From an uncultured Oscillospiraceae bacterium (GTDB taxonomy: Bacteria > Bacillota > Clostridia > Oscillospirales > Oscillospiraceae): a stretch of 58,320 nucleotides of DNA. The number at the start of each line of letters is the position of its first letter. Positions within the stretch are counted from its first letter, which is position 1. A program made the position numbers and the translations under genes. Location of the stretch: contig CAJUQS010000034.1 of the NCBI GenBank assembly GCA_910588365.1, forward strand, positions 1-58,320, written 5' to 3'. Below the pieces are notes generated by a model. The model searched no databases. It had not been told where the DNA came from and saw nothing but the letters and a program-made list of their open reading frames with translations. Positions 1 to 7,892 of this stretch are shown one piece after another.

Positions 1-127
1 ATCCGCTCTTTGGCCGGATCCTGGATGTCTACCGGGCCCTTGCCGTTGCAAATATTGAACCCTTCGTTTTACCGCTTTGCAACGGCAAGGGCCCGGTAGA
101 CATCCAGGATCCGGCCAAAGAGCGGAT
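1..127. repeat. Perfect 52-bp inverted repeat (fold-back) at the left edge
   Basis: Bases 1-52 are the exact reverse complement of 76-127, separated by a 23-bp spacer. The right arm lies inside the 3' end of mtlD; the left arm is a second, inverted copy of the same coding bases lying past its stop codon. A perfect fold-back at the very edge of a sequence is typical of a chimeric read or contig-end artefact. A genuine inverted duplication cannot be excluded from this window. Confidence 0.9.
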
Positions 128-1226
128 GATCGGCCTGGAGCCCGCTGTAGGCCGCCAGCGCGGCGGACACACCCTCCGCCTGAATCTTCTCGTTCATCTC
201 CACGCTCTGGCTGTCCTCAGGGCAGTTGAAGTGGAGCGCCGCGGCCGCGCCGAAAATCATGTGGTCAACCGGCAGGCCGTAGTTGTAAGTGGTGGTCAGG
301 GGCTTGATGAGCCGGTCCATGGGGGACAGCTTCCGGATGGGCTCCCGGCCCACGCGGGACACCTCGTCCTTGAGGTGGGGGTTGTGGAAGCGGCTGAAGA
401 TGCGCTCCACGTAGGCGTGGTGGGCCTCGGGGTCAAAGGAGAACTCCTTGATGAGCCCCTCCCCGCTCTCCCGCATGGCGGCGTGGACAATGTCCCCCAC
501 CACGGGGTCCTGGATGCTCTCCAGAATGGTCTCCCGGCCCCGCAGGGCGCCCAGGTAGGCGCAGATGGCGTGGCCGCTGTTGAGGGTGAACAGCTTCCGC
601 TCCAGGCAGGCCATGAGGTTGTCCACATACGTCATGCCCATGATCTCCAGAGGCTCCCCCTTCCAGGCCGAGCGCTCCACGTCCCACTCCATGTACTGCT
701 CCACCGCCGCGTCCAGGGGGTTGTCGTAGGAGGGCTTGGGGCAGATGCGGTCCACGGCGCAGTCGGCGAAGCCGATGCACTCGTCCGCAAAGGCGGTCTC
801 CGCCTCGTTGAGAAGCGCCATCACGTCCGCTTTCAGCTTGGAGGTGACCCGGATGCCGTTCTCACAGCAGACGATATTCATGATGGACTTGTTGCCGGCG
901 GCCATACGGGCCTTGATGCCCTCGGCAATGGGCTTGGCAATGCGGGGAATGACCACCGGGCCCACAGCGGTGGTGACCAGATCGCAGCTCGCGATGGCCG
1001 GGACGATGTCCGGCCCGATGGAGGACACGGCGCTGATGTTCTCAATCTCCCAGTTGTCGCAGACCTGGTCCAGGATGTGCACCGTGTAGTGCTTGTCGGT
1101 GTTGATGGCGTTGAGCAGGGGCTCCACCACGTCCGCAAAGGTGACGTGCCAGCCGCTCCGCTCCAGAAGCGCGCCGATAAACCCGCGGCCGATGTTGCCA
1201 GCGCCGAACATAACTGCCTGTTTCAT
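69..1226 (-). CDS. mtlD: Mannitol-1-phosphate 5-dehydrogenase
   Basis: Cytoplasmic enzyme oxidising mannitol 1-phosphate to fructose 6-phosphate with NAD+, the second step after PTS uptake of mannitol. The protein (385 aa, usual length) opens with the Rossmann loop MKQAVMFGAGNIGRGFIG. A central segment CCENGI and the region HAICAYLG resemble the polyol dehydrogenase C-terminal domain. I chose the ATG at 1226 because it begins exactly at the Rossmann motif with AAGGA 5 nt upstream; the frame stays open further upstream only through repeat DNA. It lies 280 bp downstream of mtlA on the same strand, with two repeat hairpins between them. The last codons form one arm of the fold-back at the window edge, so the 3' end should be treated with care. 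Confidence 0.95.
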   Translation of the reverse strand: MKQAVMFGAGNIGRGFIGALLERSGWHVTFADVVEPLLNAINTDKHYTVHILDQVCDNWEIENISAVSSIGPDIVPAIASCDLVTTAVGPVVIPRIAKPIAEGIKARMAAGNKSIMNIVCCENGIRVTSKLKADVMALLNEAETAFADECIGFADCAVDRICPKPSYDNPLDAAVEQYMEWDVERSAWKGEPLEIMGMTYVDNLMACLERKLFTLNSGHAICAYLGALRGRETILESIQDPVVGDIVHAAMRESGEGLIKEFSFDPEAHHAYVERIFSRFHNPHLKDEVSRVGREPIRKLSPMDRLIKPLTTTYNYGLPVDHMIFGAAAALHFNCPEDSQSVEMNEKIQAEGVSAALAAYSGLQADHPLFGRILDVYRALAVAKR

Positions 1227-1256
1227 GATTCCTTCATGCTCCCTTTTTTGGTATTC

Positions 1257-1494
1257 ATACTTTTTCTTGCAAGAAAAAGTATCAAAAAGAACTTTGCGCA
1301 AAACTCCGTTTTGCTTGGCTTTTTGAGGAGAGTGTCCCCGCCGCTTGGGTAATTATCCGTGAACAGCAGATGATCAGGCGACGGGGACACGTCCCTATAG
1401 CAGACATGCTTCTCGATCAGAAGATGTGAGCATACGGAGAGTGGACAAAGCGATGACACCATTAAAATTCTTTTTTCTTTTAAGAAAAAAGAAT
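1257..1494. repeat. Intergenic hairpin-pair repeat between mtlA and mtlD
   Basis: Two A/T-rich hairpins bound this gap. The left one (1257-1282) is ATACTTTTTCTT followed by its complement, then CAAAAAGAACTTT and a second small hairpin, GCAAAACTCCGTTTTGC. The right one (1467-1494) pairs ATTCTTTTTTCTT with its complement and ends 12 nt from the mtlA stop codon. The same arrangement recurs at about ten places in the window. The right hairpin could act as a terminator or processing site inside the mannitol operon. Confidence 0.8.
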
Positions 1495-1506
1495 GGTTAC
1501 CGCGTC

Positions 1507-3402
1507 TTACTCGAGCCCGTTGAACTTGCGGTAGATGGCTTCGGCGTCGGCCTGGGCCACCAGGGCGTCGGTGTCCTCATCGGAGCCGCAGACCTCGGAG
1601 ATGCGGCCCAGCACGTCCAGGTGCTCCTCGCCCAGGGCGGCGATGCCGATAACCAGCTTGACGATCTCGCCCTCATCGCCCCAGGGGATGCCGTCGGGGT
1701 AGGTCAGCGCCACGATGCCCGTGCGCTTGATGTTGCCCTTCACCGCCACGGTGCCGTGGGGAATGGCCACGTGGCAGCCGATGGCCACGGAGAACTCCCG
1801 GTCGCGGTCGATCATGGCGTCGGCGTACTTCTGGTCCACATAGCCGCTCTCCACCAGCATCTTGCCGCAGCGGATGATGGCCTCGTCCGAGGGAACGGAG
1901 GGGCAGCCGATGACGATGTTCTTCTTCTCCAGGAGGATGCCGGCGGGGGGCGCACTCTCCGCGGCAGCGGGAGCGGGAGCGGCGGCGCCGCTCGTGCCTC
2001 TGGCCGCCAGCAGTTCCCTGACCAGCGCGTCGTACTCCGGCGCGCCCATGAAGTTCTTGATGGGGATAATCCGGGCGCTGGGGTTGCTGGCCGCGGCCCG
2101 GTGGGCCAGCTCGTGGTGGGTGACGACGATCTGGCAGTCGGCGGGAATCTCGGAGACCGGGTGGTGGATAACCTCTATGCCGGTGACGCCGGCGTCCTTG
2201 AGCTTGTTGCGCAGCATGGTGGCGCCCATGGCGGAGGAGCCCATGCCCGCGTCGCAGGCGAAGACGATCTTCTTCACGTCCTTGGCGCTGACGACCGCGC
2301 CGGTGGCAGCGGCGGAGACGGTCTGGCCCTTGGAGGCGGCCTTGCTGGCGGCCACCTGGGCCTGGGCCTCCTCCAGGCTGGCGTCCTTGCCGAACATCTT
2401 CAGCAGGAAGGCGGAGACGAAGAAGCTGACCGCGGCGGCCACGGCGATGCCCATGATATTGGCGAAATAGCCGCCCCTGGGCGTCATGAGCAGCTCGGCG
2501 ATGATGCTGCCGGGGGAGGCCGCGGCCACCAGACCGCCGCCCAGGAGGGACAGGGTGAAGATACCGGCGATGTTGCCAAGCATGGGCCCCAGGATGACGA
2601 TGGGGTTCATGAGTACGTAGGGGAAGTAGATCTCGTGGATGCCGCCCACGAACTGGATGACGGCGGCGGCGCCGGCGGAGGAGCGGGTCTCACCCTTGCC
2701 GAACACACAGTAGGCCAGCAGAAGGCCCAGGCCGGGGCCGGGGTTGGACTCGATCATGAACAGGATGGATTTGCCGGCCTCCAGGGCCTCGGCGGTGCCG
2801 ATGGGGGTAAAGACGCCGTGGTTGATGGCGTTGTTGAGGAAGAGCACCTTGGCGGGCTCCACCAGCACGGCGGTGAGGGGCAGCAGGCTGTGGTTGACCA
2901 GGAAGCTGACGCCCTTGCCCAGAATATCCGTGATCACGACGCAGGCGGGGCCGATGACGAAGATGGACAGCACCGCCAGGATGCCGCCGAGGATGCCCAC
3001 GGAGAAGTTGTTGACCACCATCTCGAAGCCGGCGGGAATATGACCCTCCATCTTCTCGTCAAACTTCTTGATGCACCAGCCGCCCAGAGGGCCGCAGATC
3101 ATGGCGCCGATGAACATGGTGCTGTCGGTGGAGGCAATGGCGCCCAGGGTGGCCAGCGCGCCGGTGACGGCGCCCTTCTGGCCGCCCACGGCCTTACCGC
3201 CGGTATAGCCGATGAGGATGGGCAGCAGGTAGGAGAGCATGGGGCCTACCATGGTGTTGATGGTGGCGGCGGGCCCCCATTTGCCCAGCCAGCCGTCCGG
3301 GATGAACAGGGCCGCAATCAGGCCCCAGGCGATGAAGGCTCCAATGTTGGGCATGACCATGCCGCTGAGGAACCGTCCGAATTTTTGAACCCGTTCTTTC
3401 AT
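1507..3402 (-). CDS. mtlA: PTS mannitol transporter, fused EIICBA
   Basis: Imports mannitol and phosphorylates it to mannitol 1-phosphate at the membrane using HPr-P. The 631-aa protein carries all three domains in order. EIIC has many hydrophobic segments (residues about 1-340, opening with FGRFLSGMVMPNIGAFIAWG). EIIB follows, with the phospho-cysteine loop IVFACDAGMGSSAMGA near residue 385. EIIA is C-terminal, with GCHVAIPHGT near residue 550 holding the phospho-histidine. The length matches the E. coli fused enzyme; many Firmicutes split off EIIA. The ATG at 3402 has GAGGG about 8 nt upstream. The gene lies between the DeoR-type regulator and mtlD on the same strand and is probably cotranscribed from the promoter ahead of the regulator. 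Confidence 0.95.
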   Translation of the reverse strand: MKERVQKFGRFLSGMVMPNIGAFIAWGLIAALFIPDGWLGKWGPAATINTMVGPMLSYLLPILIGYTGGKAVGGQKGAVTGALATLGAIASTDSTMFIGAMICGPLGGWCIKKFDEKMEGHIPAGFEMVVNNFSVGILGGILAVLSIFVIGPACVVITDILGKGVSFLVNHSLLPLTAVLVEPAKVLFLNNAINHGVFTPIGTAEALEAGKSILFMIESNPGPGLGLLLAYCVFGKGETRSSAGAAAVIQFVGGIHEIYFPYVLMNPIVILGPMLGNIAGIFTLSLLGGGLVAAASPGSIIAELLMTPRGGYFANIMGIAVAAAVSFFVSAFLLKMFGKDASLEEAQAQVAASKAASKGQTVSAAATGAVVSAKDVKKIVFACDAGMGSSAMGATMLRNKLKDAGVTGIEVIHHPVSEIPADCQIVVTHHELAHRAAASNPSARIIPIKNFMGAPEYDALVRELLAARGTSGAAAPAPAAAESAPPAGILLEKKNIVIGCPSVPSDEAIIRCGKMLVESGYVDQKYADAMIDRDREFSVAIGCHVAIPHGTVAVKGNIKRTGIVALTYPDGIPWGDEGEIVKLVIGIAALGEEHLDVLGRISEVCGSDEDTDALVAQADAEAIYRKFNGLE

Positions 3403-3467
3403 TCATTTTCCCTCACTTTTTGAAATTGATGCAATAGACACACGTTTTCTGAGACCGTCCGCCTCCG

Positions 3468-4211
3468 TCAGACCACGGAAACCTCCGTGCAGTCCAGGTA
3501 CCGCTGGTCAGGCAGGCTGTCGGTGATGATGCAGGCCGTCTCCAGCGGAAAGACCAGGGCCGCGGTCACCTTGCCGAACTTGCTGGAGTCGGCCAGCACG
3601 TAGACGCTCTGGGCTCTGGAGGCCGCCAGGGCCTTCATGGCCGCCGCCTCCGGGTCCGGGGTGGTGAAGCCCTGGGCGATGGTGATGCCGGTAACGCCGA
3701 TAAACGCCTTGGTGAAGTTGTAGCGCCGCAGGGACTCCATGGTTTCCGCCCCGGCCACCGACATGGTGCCCGGCTTCAGCGGGCCGCCCAGCACGTAGGT
3801 CCGCAGGCCCCGCTCCATCAGGCGGAAGGCGCACTCGATGTTGTTGGTCACGAACAGCGCCTGGGTCCCCGCCAGGTGCTCCGCCATCCCCAGCACAGTG
3901 GAACCGGCGTCCAGAAAGACCACGTCGCCGCCGCCAATCAGGGCTGCGGCATGGCGGGCGATGCGCTCCTTCTCCTGGGTGTACAGCCGCCGTTTGACCT
4001 CCATGTCCGGCTCCGCCACCCGGAACTCCTCCTCAATGATCACCGCGCCGCCGTGGACCTTGGTGAGGCGGCGCTGTCGGGCCAGGGTGTTCAGATCGCG
4101 GCGGATTGTCGCCTCAGAGGCCCCGGTCACCTGGCACAAATGGGTTACGCTGACAGCCCGCTGAGCTGCCAGTTCCGCTAAGATCACCTCCATTCTTTTT
4201 TCAGCTAGCAT
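3468..4211 (-). CDS. DeoR-family transcriptional regulator of the mannitol locus
   Basis: Sugar-phosphate-responsive DNA-binding protein, 247 aa. The N-terminal DeoR winged helix has the recognition segment TGASEATIRRDLNTLARQ (about residues 30-48) followed by KVHGGA. The C-terminal DeoRC sensor domain includes GDVVFLDAGSTV and the terminal VYVLADSSKFG, typical of GlpR/FruR-like regulators. I chose the ATG at 4211 because GGGAGG lies 9 nt upstream. It is first in the row regulator-mtlA-mtlD, so mannitol or fructose phosphate control is the natural inference. This differs from the PRD-containing MtlR activator common in Firmicutes. It is probably autoregulated, because TTGATT-like repeats overlap its promoter. 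Confidence 0.85.
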   Translation of the reverse strand: MLAEKRMEVILAELAAQRAVSVTHLCQVTGASEATIRRDLNTLARQRRLTKVHGGAVIIEEEFRVAEPDMEVKRRLYTQEKERIARHAAALIGGGDVVFLDAGSTVLGMAEHLAGTQALFVTNNIECAFRLMERGLRTYVLGGPLKPGTMSVAGAETMESLRRYNFTKAFIGVTGITIAQGFTTPDPEAAAMKALAASRAQSVYVLADSSKFGKVTAALVFPLETACIITDSLPDQRYLDCTEVSVV

Positions 4212-4256
4212 CTGCCGATTCCTCCCTTCCGGTTGATTGTTTTTGCTTGCAGAATC

Positions 4257-4285
4257 ATAATAGCACAAAAATCACTCATAGTCAA
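4257..4285 (-). promoter_or_regulatory. Sigma-A promoter for the mannitol operon
   Basis: Read on the minus strand, -35 TTGACT (4280-4285) and -10 TATTAT (4257-4262) are separated by exactly 17 bp and sit about 45 bp ahead of the regulator's start. Just upstream are repeated TTGATT/ATTGATTGG words (about 4292-4312) that could be DeoR-type operator half-sites. The rest of the 4212-4529 gap holds only this promoter and the HAD gene terminator. Confidence 0.75.
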
Positions 4286-4462
4286 TATTTTCCAATCAAT
4301 ATCAATCAACAAAAAATCACCATCGTTTTTGTAACAATAGACAAAAGCTGCCGGCTGTCAAAGAAGCCCCCCAGGCGTCAGGCGGGCAGCGCCCGCCACA
4401 GTCCTAAACTCCGCCCGGTCCATCCTCCTCAAAAAAGTGGCTTGCCACCTTTTTGACACGCA

Positions 4463-4494
4463 AAAAAGCTGGAGAAAACGCTTCTCCAGCTTTT
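4463..4494 (-). terminator. Intrinsic terminator downstream of the HAD gene
   Basis: The inverted repeat AAAGCTGGAG...CTCCAGCTTT lies 36 bp past the HAD hydrolase stop codon, with T-rich sequence after the stem on the minus strand. Confidence 0.7.
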
Positions 4495-4529
4495 ATACTC
4501 CCCATATATGTATGATATCCTGCAACGTC

Positions 4530-5375
4530 CTATTCCCGCTCCCGCGCCAGAATCGCGATCGCGTCCGCCAGCGCGCCGTCGGCGCAGTGGCAGACCACCT
4601 CCGCCCCGGAGGCGAGGACCTGGGGGACGGCATTGGCGGGGGCGAAGGCGCGGTCGGCCGCCTGGAGCATGGGCAGGTCGTTGGCGTGATCGCCGATGCA
4701 GCAGAGGGTGGTGCAGCCGCACATCTCCTTCAATCGCAGCGCCATGTCCCCCTTGTTGGCGCCCTTGGCGGTCATCTCCAGCAGGTGGTCGCCGGAGTAG
4801 ATCAGCTCGTAGTCGCCGGACCAGCCCCGCTCCCCCATAAACGCCAGCACCCGGTCCAGGGCCTCCCTGTCCGCCACAAACAGGGCCTTGGCCAGGGGGA
4901 GTGCCACCGATCCCGCCTCCAGCCGGTCCACCGCCTGGAAGTCCAGGCCCGTGAGCAGGGCGTGCTTCTCGTTCCACTCAGAGGGGTGCATCACCTGGAC
5001 CAGCGGCCCCTCGTGGTAGAGCTCCAGGGAAACCTCCGGGAAGGCATCCATAACAAGGGCGATCCGCTCCAGGGAGCTATCCGCCAGGAAGCGCTTCACC
5101 AGATATTTCTCCGCGGCCAGATCGTAGATGGCTCCGCCGTTGTCCACAATGCAGGGGGCGTTTGTGGGGATCTCCTCCGCCTGCCGCCGGAAGGCGGCCA
5201 GGGCCCGGCCGGTGGCCATGGCGAAGACGCCTCCCTCGGCCATCCAGTGCCGGATGGCCTCCCAGTTCCTGGGATTCACCGGGGGCACCTCCCCGCTGCC
5301 CCGCAGCGCCCCCTCGGTGTAGCGCAGCGTGTTGTCGTAGTCGCTGACCAGCAGCATCCCGTCAAATTTTCCCAT
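4530..5375 (-). CDS. HAD-superfamily hydrolase, Cof/sugar-phosphatase type
   Basis: Predicted cytoplasmic phosphatase of 281 aa. Motif I is LLVSDYDNTLRY (about residues 8-19), with the nucleophile and acid Asp in DYDNT. Motif II is the threonine in FAMATGRA. Motif IV, CCIGDHANDLPML, is C-terminal, followed by ANAVPQV, as usual in the Cof (HAD-IIB) subfamily with a large C2 cap. The start at 5375 has GGGAGAAG about 4 nt upstream. The substrate cannot be read from the sequence; the position just upstream of the mannitol operon on the same strand makes a sugar phosphate plausible. It has its own terminator, so it is probably monocistronic. Confidence 0.88.
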   Translation of the reverse strand: MGKFDGMLLVSDYDNTLRYTEGALRGSGEVPPVNPRNWEAIRHWMAEGGVFAMATGRALAAFRRQAEEIPTNAPCIVDNGGAIYDLAAEKYLVKRFLADSSLERIALVMDAFPEVSLELYHEGPLVQVMHPSEWNEKHALLTGLDFQAVDRLEAGSVALPLAKALFVADREALDRVLAFMGERGWSGDYELIYSGDHLLEMTAKGANKGDMALRLKEMCGCTTLCCIGDHANDLPMLQAADRAFAPANAVPQVLASGAEVVCHCADGALADAIAILARERE

Positions 5376-5520
5376 TTTCTTCTCCCGTCAAAACCTTGAT
5401 ATGTCTGTATTTCAAGGCCACTATTGTATCATGGCGGCATGAGGATTGCAAGGAGAATTTGAGAAGCTGTACCAAGAGAACATTTGTCAAGGGGGATTTC
5501 ACCCAAAAGATGAAATTCTC

Positions 5521-5889
5521 CTACAAATTGTAATTTACAGCGGCAATCATAAACTGATATCCACTGATTTTGACCTCAAATGCCGTATCGCCCCACGGCT
5601 GAACCATCAGCGCAGTTGGTTTCAGCACCAAATGGTTCTCATATATCTGCTTGAGCTGTCCACCAGGTACGGTCATGTAGATTTCAACTCCACATCCAAT
5701 ATGTGAAAGCTGATTGTCAGGAACATATTCCTCCGTGATACCAAGCAGGACAGAGTTGCCGCAAAGTGATACCCCCACCAAAGGGTCGCCACTCTCCCAA
5801 GGTTGTGAAAAATCAATATTCCACCCAACAGCAGCAAATTCCTCTGCTGCCTTATAGGGGTCTATACAAGCAAGAACCGGCCGAATCAT
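5521..5889 (-). CDS. VOC-superfamily (glyoxalase/bleomycin-resistance-like) protein
   Basis: Small protein of 122 aa with one VOC-like beta-alpha-beta unit. It begins MIRPVLACIDPYKAAEEF and ends with the typical WGDTAFEVKISGYQFMIA strand pair. VOC proteins bind a metal and act as isomerases, dioxygenases or drug-binding proteins; the substrate here is unknown. In the usual glyoxalase positions I see His in LSHIGCGVEIYM and Glu in FEVK, but I cannot assign a complete metal site. Its base composition is clearly more AT-rich than its neighbours, and it lies between inverted repeats, which suggests recent acquisition. It may be a bleomycin-resistance-type gene or an inactive family member. Confidence 0.7.
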   Translation of the reverse strand: MIRPVLACIDPYKAAEEFAAVGWNIDFSQPWESGDPLVGVSLCGNSVLLGITEEYVPDNQLSHIGCGVEIYMTVPGGQLKQIYENHLVLKPTALMVQPWGDTAFEVKISGYQFMIAAVNYNL

Positions 5890-5891
5890 TT

Positions 5892-6320
5892 TTACTCCCT
5901 GCCTTTACTCATACATATAAATTTCGATTTGTTGAATTGACACGAGCAAAATATACCACCAATCCGAACGATGTTCAATCCCTTTTTATAGACCCTGACA
6001 GTAATGGCAAGCAAATGCCCCGGTATATACCCGGCGCAGCTTGTTGGTGGCCGACGGCCCCCAAGCCCCCTAGTGCATCGGCGCAGCTCCACCCGATGCA
6101 CAAGCCGCCGTTGGCGTCTGCTGGCCTGTCCATACTGGGCAGGAAAGGAACGTCCGGCGGGCCGCCCCTCGGAGAGCGCACGACTGCCACAGGCAGTACC
6201 GCCATCGCGCCCTGGCAGTTGGTGATTCAGTGCGCTCTTAGCAGAGGGCCGACAAAGAGAACGGAGCGCCCAGGTCATTCCCGGACGCTCCCGCTTCGGT
6301 TCCTTCTGCTGGTCGATCAC
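5892..6320 (-). other. GC-rich segment with a doubtful 142-codon reading frame
   Basis: The frame is open from 6320 to 5892, but the product is dominated by Arg, Pro, Gly and Ser (for example RRPPTSCAGYIPGHLL), has no hydrophobic core pattern, and no clear ribosome binding site precedes it. The GC-rich block (about 5995-6330) differs in composition from the AT-rich VOC gene next to it and gives long shadow frames on both strands. I regard it as probably non-coding DNA or a remnant of a mobile element. A hairpin, GTGGCCTGGTGAAACCAC (6375-6392), lies just outside it between copies of ATGTAATGTA and TACATTACAT. Confidence 0.35.
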
Positions 6321-6569
6321 CGCCCCTCAAGCCTGCGTCATTCTGCCACAAATGAGCCTCAGTCAATGTAATGTAGTGGCCTGGTGAAACCACCCTTTAT
6401 ACATTACATCTCAAAAGGCGCCGACAGGCATCTGGACGGAAAAATTTTCGTCTGGCTGCGTCAGAAACGCTTGAAATCCGTCAGGATTCCTGCGAGTTTC
6501 TTCCTTGCCAGGCAAAAATTTTTCTCGCCAATCTGCATACCGTCACCGATTGGTACAGCTTCTGAATGC

Positions 6570-7754
6570 CTACGCCTCTCCCATCACCTCCGCAATGGCC
6601 TTTCCCAGCAGGCGCGCGGACAGGAGGGCCTCGTCCAGGGAGTTGCCGGCGGCGCCCATCTCCACCAGCAGGCTGCCGGGGGTGGTGTGCTGGTTGTACC
6701 GGGAGTTGCGCACAGTAATGGGGCGCATGAGGGTGGGGTAGCTATCCGCCAGATTCTGCTGGATGGCGGCGGCCAGCTTCAGATTTTCCTGCCAGTGGGG
6801 GTGCTCCAGCCCGCCGCCGTCGGTGCCGATGACGAAGGACATCTGGGCGGCGTTGACGCCGGCCACGCCGCTGACCACCTTGTACATGCCCCCGTTTCCG
6901 TCGGAGATGGCATCCCGGTGGACATCCAGCACGAGGGAGATGGTGGGGTACTGCTCCATGTACTTCTCCACGGTCTCCAGTGAGCGGCCGTAGGCCCCGC
7001 TGTACTCCGGGTAGTCGTGGAGGGTGGCATCATGGACCACCTTCAGCCCCGCCTCCTCCAGTGTTTTCGCGATCTCGTCCCCCACCCGCACCACGTTGAG
7101 GGCGCAGTCCGTGGTCCTGCACTCCCCGCTGGGGACGTACTCCTGCCCCGCCGGCATGGTATAGGCCTCGCTGCCATGGGTGTGGACGATCAGCACCTGG
7201 GGGCCGTCCTCCTGCGAGAGCCTGGCGGCAAAGGTTCCGTCAAAGATGGACGCGTCGAAATCGTGGTCCGACCGGTTATTGACGTACACGTCCCCGCTGA
7301 CCAGATACCCGTCGGGAGAGGAGGGCACCAGGGTCCTGGCCGCCACGCCGTTGTCCGCGAACACCAGGGGCGTCTCCGGCTGGGCCGGCTCCTCCGGGAT
7401 GGGCGCCGTGGGCTCCTGGGGCTCCGGCTCCACGCCTGCCTCGCCGGCAGCCGGGGGACTGTCGTCCCGCTCCTCGCTGCGCCGCAGCTCCAGCACCGCC
7501 TCCTGGCCGCTCAGCAGCACCGGACTCTGCCCGATGACCAGGGACACCGACGCCGGCAGCGCCCCGCCGCCGCCGAAATCCCCCAGCTGACAGCGCAGCA
7601 GCCCCAGCGCCAGATCCCCCTGCCGCCCCAGCGCCTCCAGAGCACCCCGCGCCGTGGAGCTCCCCGCCGTCGCCGCCACCAGATACAGCACCGATCCCGC
7701 CAGCGCCGCCGCCAGCACCTTCCGCCCGCCTCCGGGCCTCCTGCGTATTGTCAA
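6570..7754 (-). CDS. spoIIP: Stage II sporulation protein P
   Basis: Peptidoglycan amidase/endopeptidase that, with SpoIID and SpoIIM, drives engulfment of the forespore. The protein has a basic N-terminus, one membrane segment (KVLAAALAGSVLYLVAATAG), a Pro/Glu-rich linker and the C-terminal SpoIIP domain. Conserved segments there are VLIVHTHGSEAY, SLVLDVHRDAI and SRYNQHTTPGSLLVEMG, supplying the metal-binding His and Glu. The start is uncertain. The ATG with a well-spaced GGGAG (7756-7758) is in another frame, while the SpoIIP frame can begin at TTG 7752-7754 (394 aa) or a later GTG. No spoIID or gpr neighbour is present. Confidence 0.88.
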   Translation of the reverse strand: MTIRRRPGGGRKVLAAALAGSVLYLVAATAGSSTARGALEALGRQGDLALGLLRCQLGDFGGGGALPASVSLVIGQSPVLLSGQEAVLELRRSEERDDSPPAAGEAGVEPEPQEPTAPIPEEPAQPETPLVFADNGVAARTLVPSSPDGYLVSGDVYVNNRSDHDFDASIFDGTFAARLSQEDGPQVLIVHTHGSEAYTMPAGQEYVPSGECRTTDCALNVVRVGDEIAKTLEEAGLKVVHDATLHDYPEYSGAYGRSLETVEKYMEQYPTISLVLDVHRDAISDGNGGMYKVVSGVAGVNAAQMSFVIGTDGGGLEHPHWQENLKLAAAIQQNLADSYPTLMRPITVRNSRYNQHTTPGSLLVEMGAAGNSLDEALLSARLLGKAIAEVMGEA

Positions 7755-7811
7755 GCATACCCGCTCCCTTCTGATTGCTTGTCCAATACTTATGCGGAAA
7801 AGGCGGCGGAC

Positions 7812-7837
7812 ATTCTTTTTCTTGAAAGAAAAAGAAT
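7812..7837. repeat. A/T-stem hairpin repeat upstream of spoIIP
   Basis: ATTCTTTTTCTT followed by its complement, then CAAAAAGAACTTTTTGCGGCAAAGC. This is a further copy of the hairpin family seen beside many genes here. It lies 58 bp upstream of the spoIIP start. Confidence 0.75.
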
Positions 7838-7892
7838 CAAAAAGAACTTTTTGCGGCAAAGCATTCGCTTTGCCTGTTGTTCTCCGGGGTTC

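Larger units (their letters stand above)
5462..6563. repeat. Segment bounded by 14-bp perfect inverted repeats
   Basis: AGAAGCTGTACCAA at 5462-5475 is matched by its exact reverse complement at 6550-6563. The enclosed 1.1 kb differs from its surroundings: a low-GC VOC gene, then a GC-rich 400-bp block, then a stretch (about 6440-6545) that aligns by eye with the interior of the MITE-like element at 51944-52119 (shared CCGTCAGGAT, CAGGCAAAAA and CTCGCCAATC words). It could be a cargo-carrying relative of that repeat family. Chance similarity of the short arms is possible. Confidence 0.45.

Noticed and set aside
126..1352. Long plus-strand frame opposite mtlD (about 400 codons)
   Set aside because: It is the antisense of a well-recognised gene, with low-complexity His/Gly/Val-rich product; such frames arise opposite GC-rich genes.
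1426..3423. 665-codon plus-strand frame opposite mtlA
   Set aside because: Antisense shadow of mtlA with Gly/Asp/His-rich product, no SD and no family resemblance.
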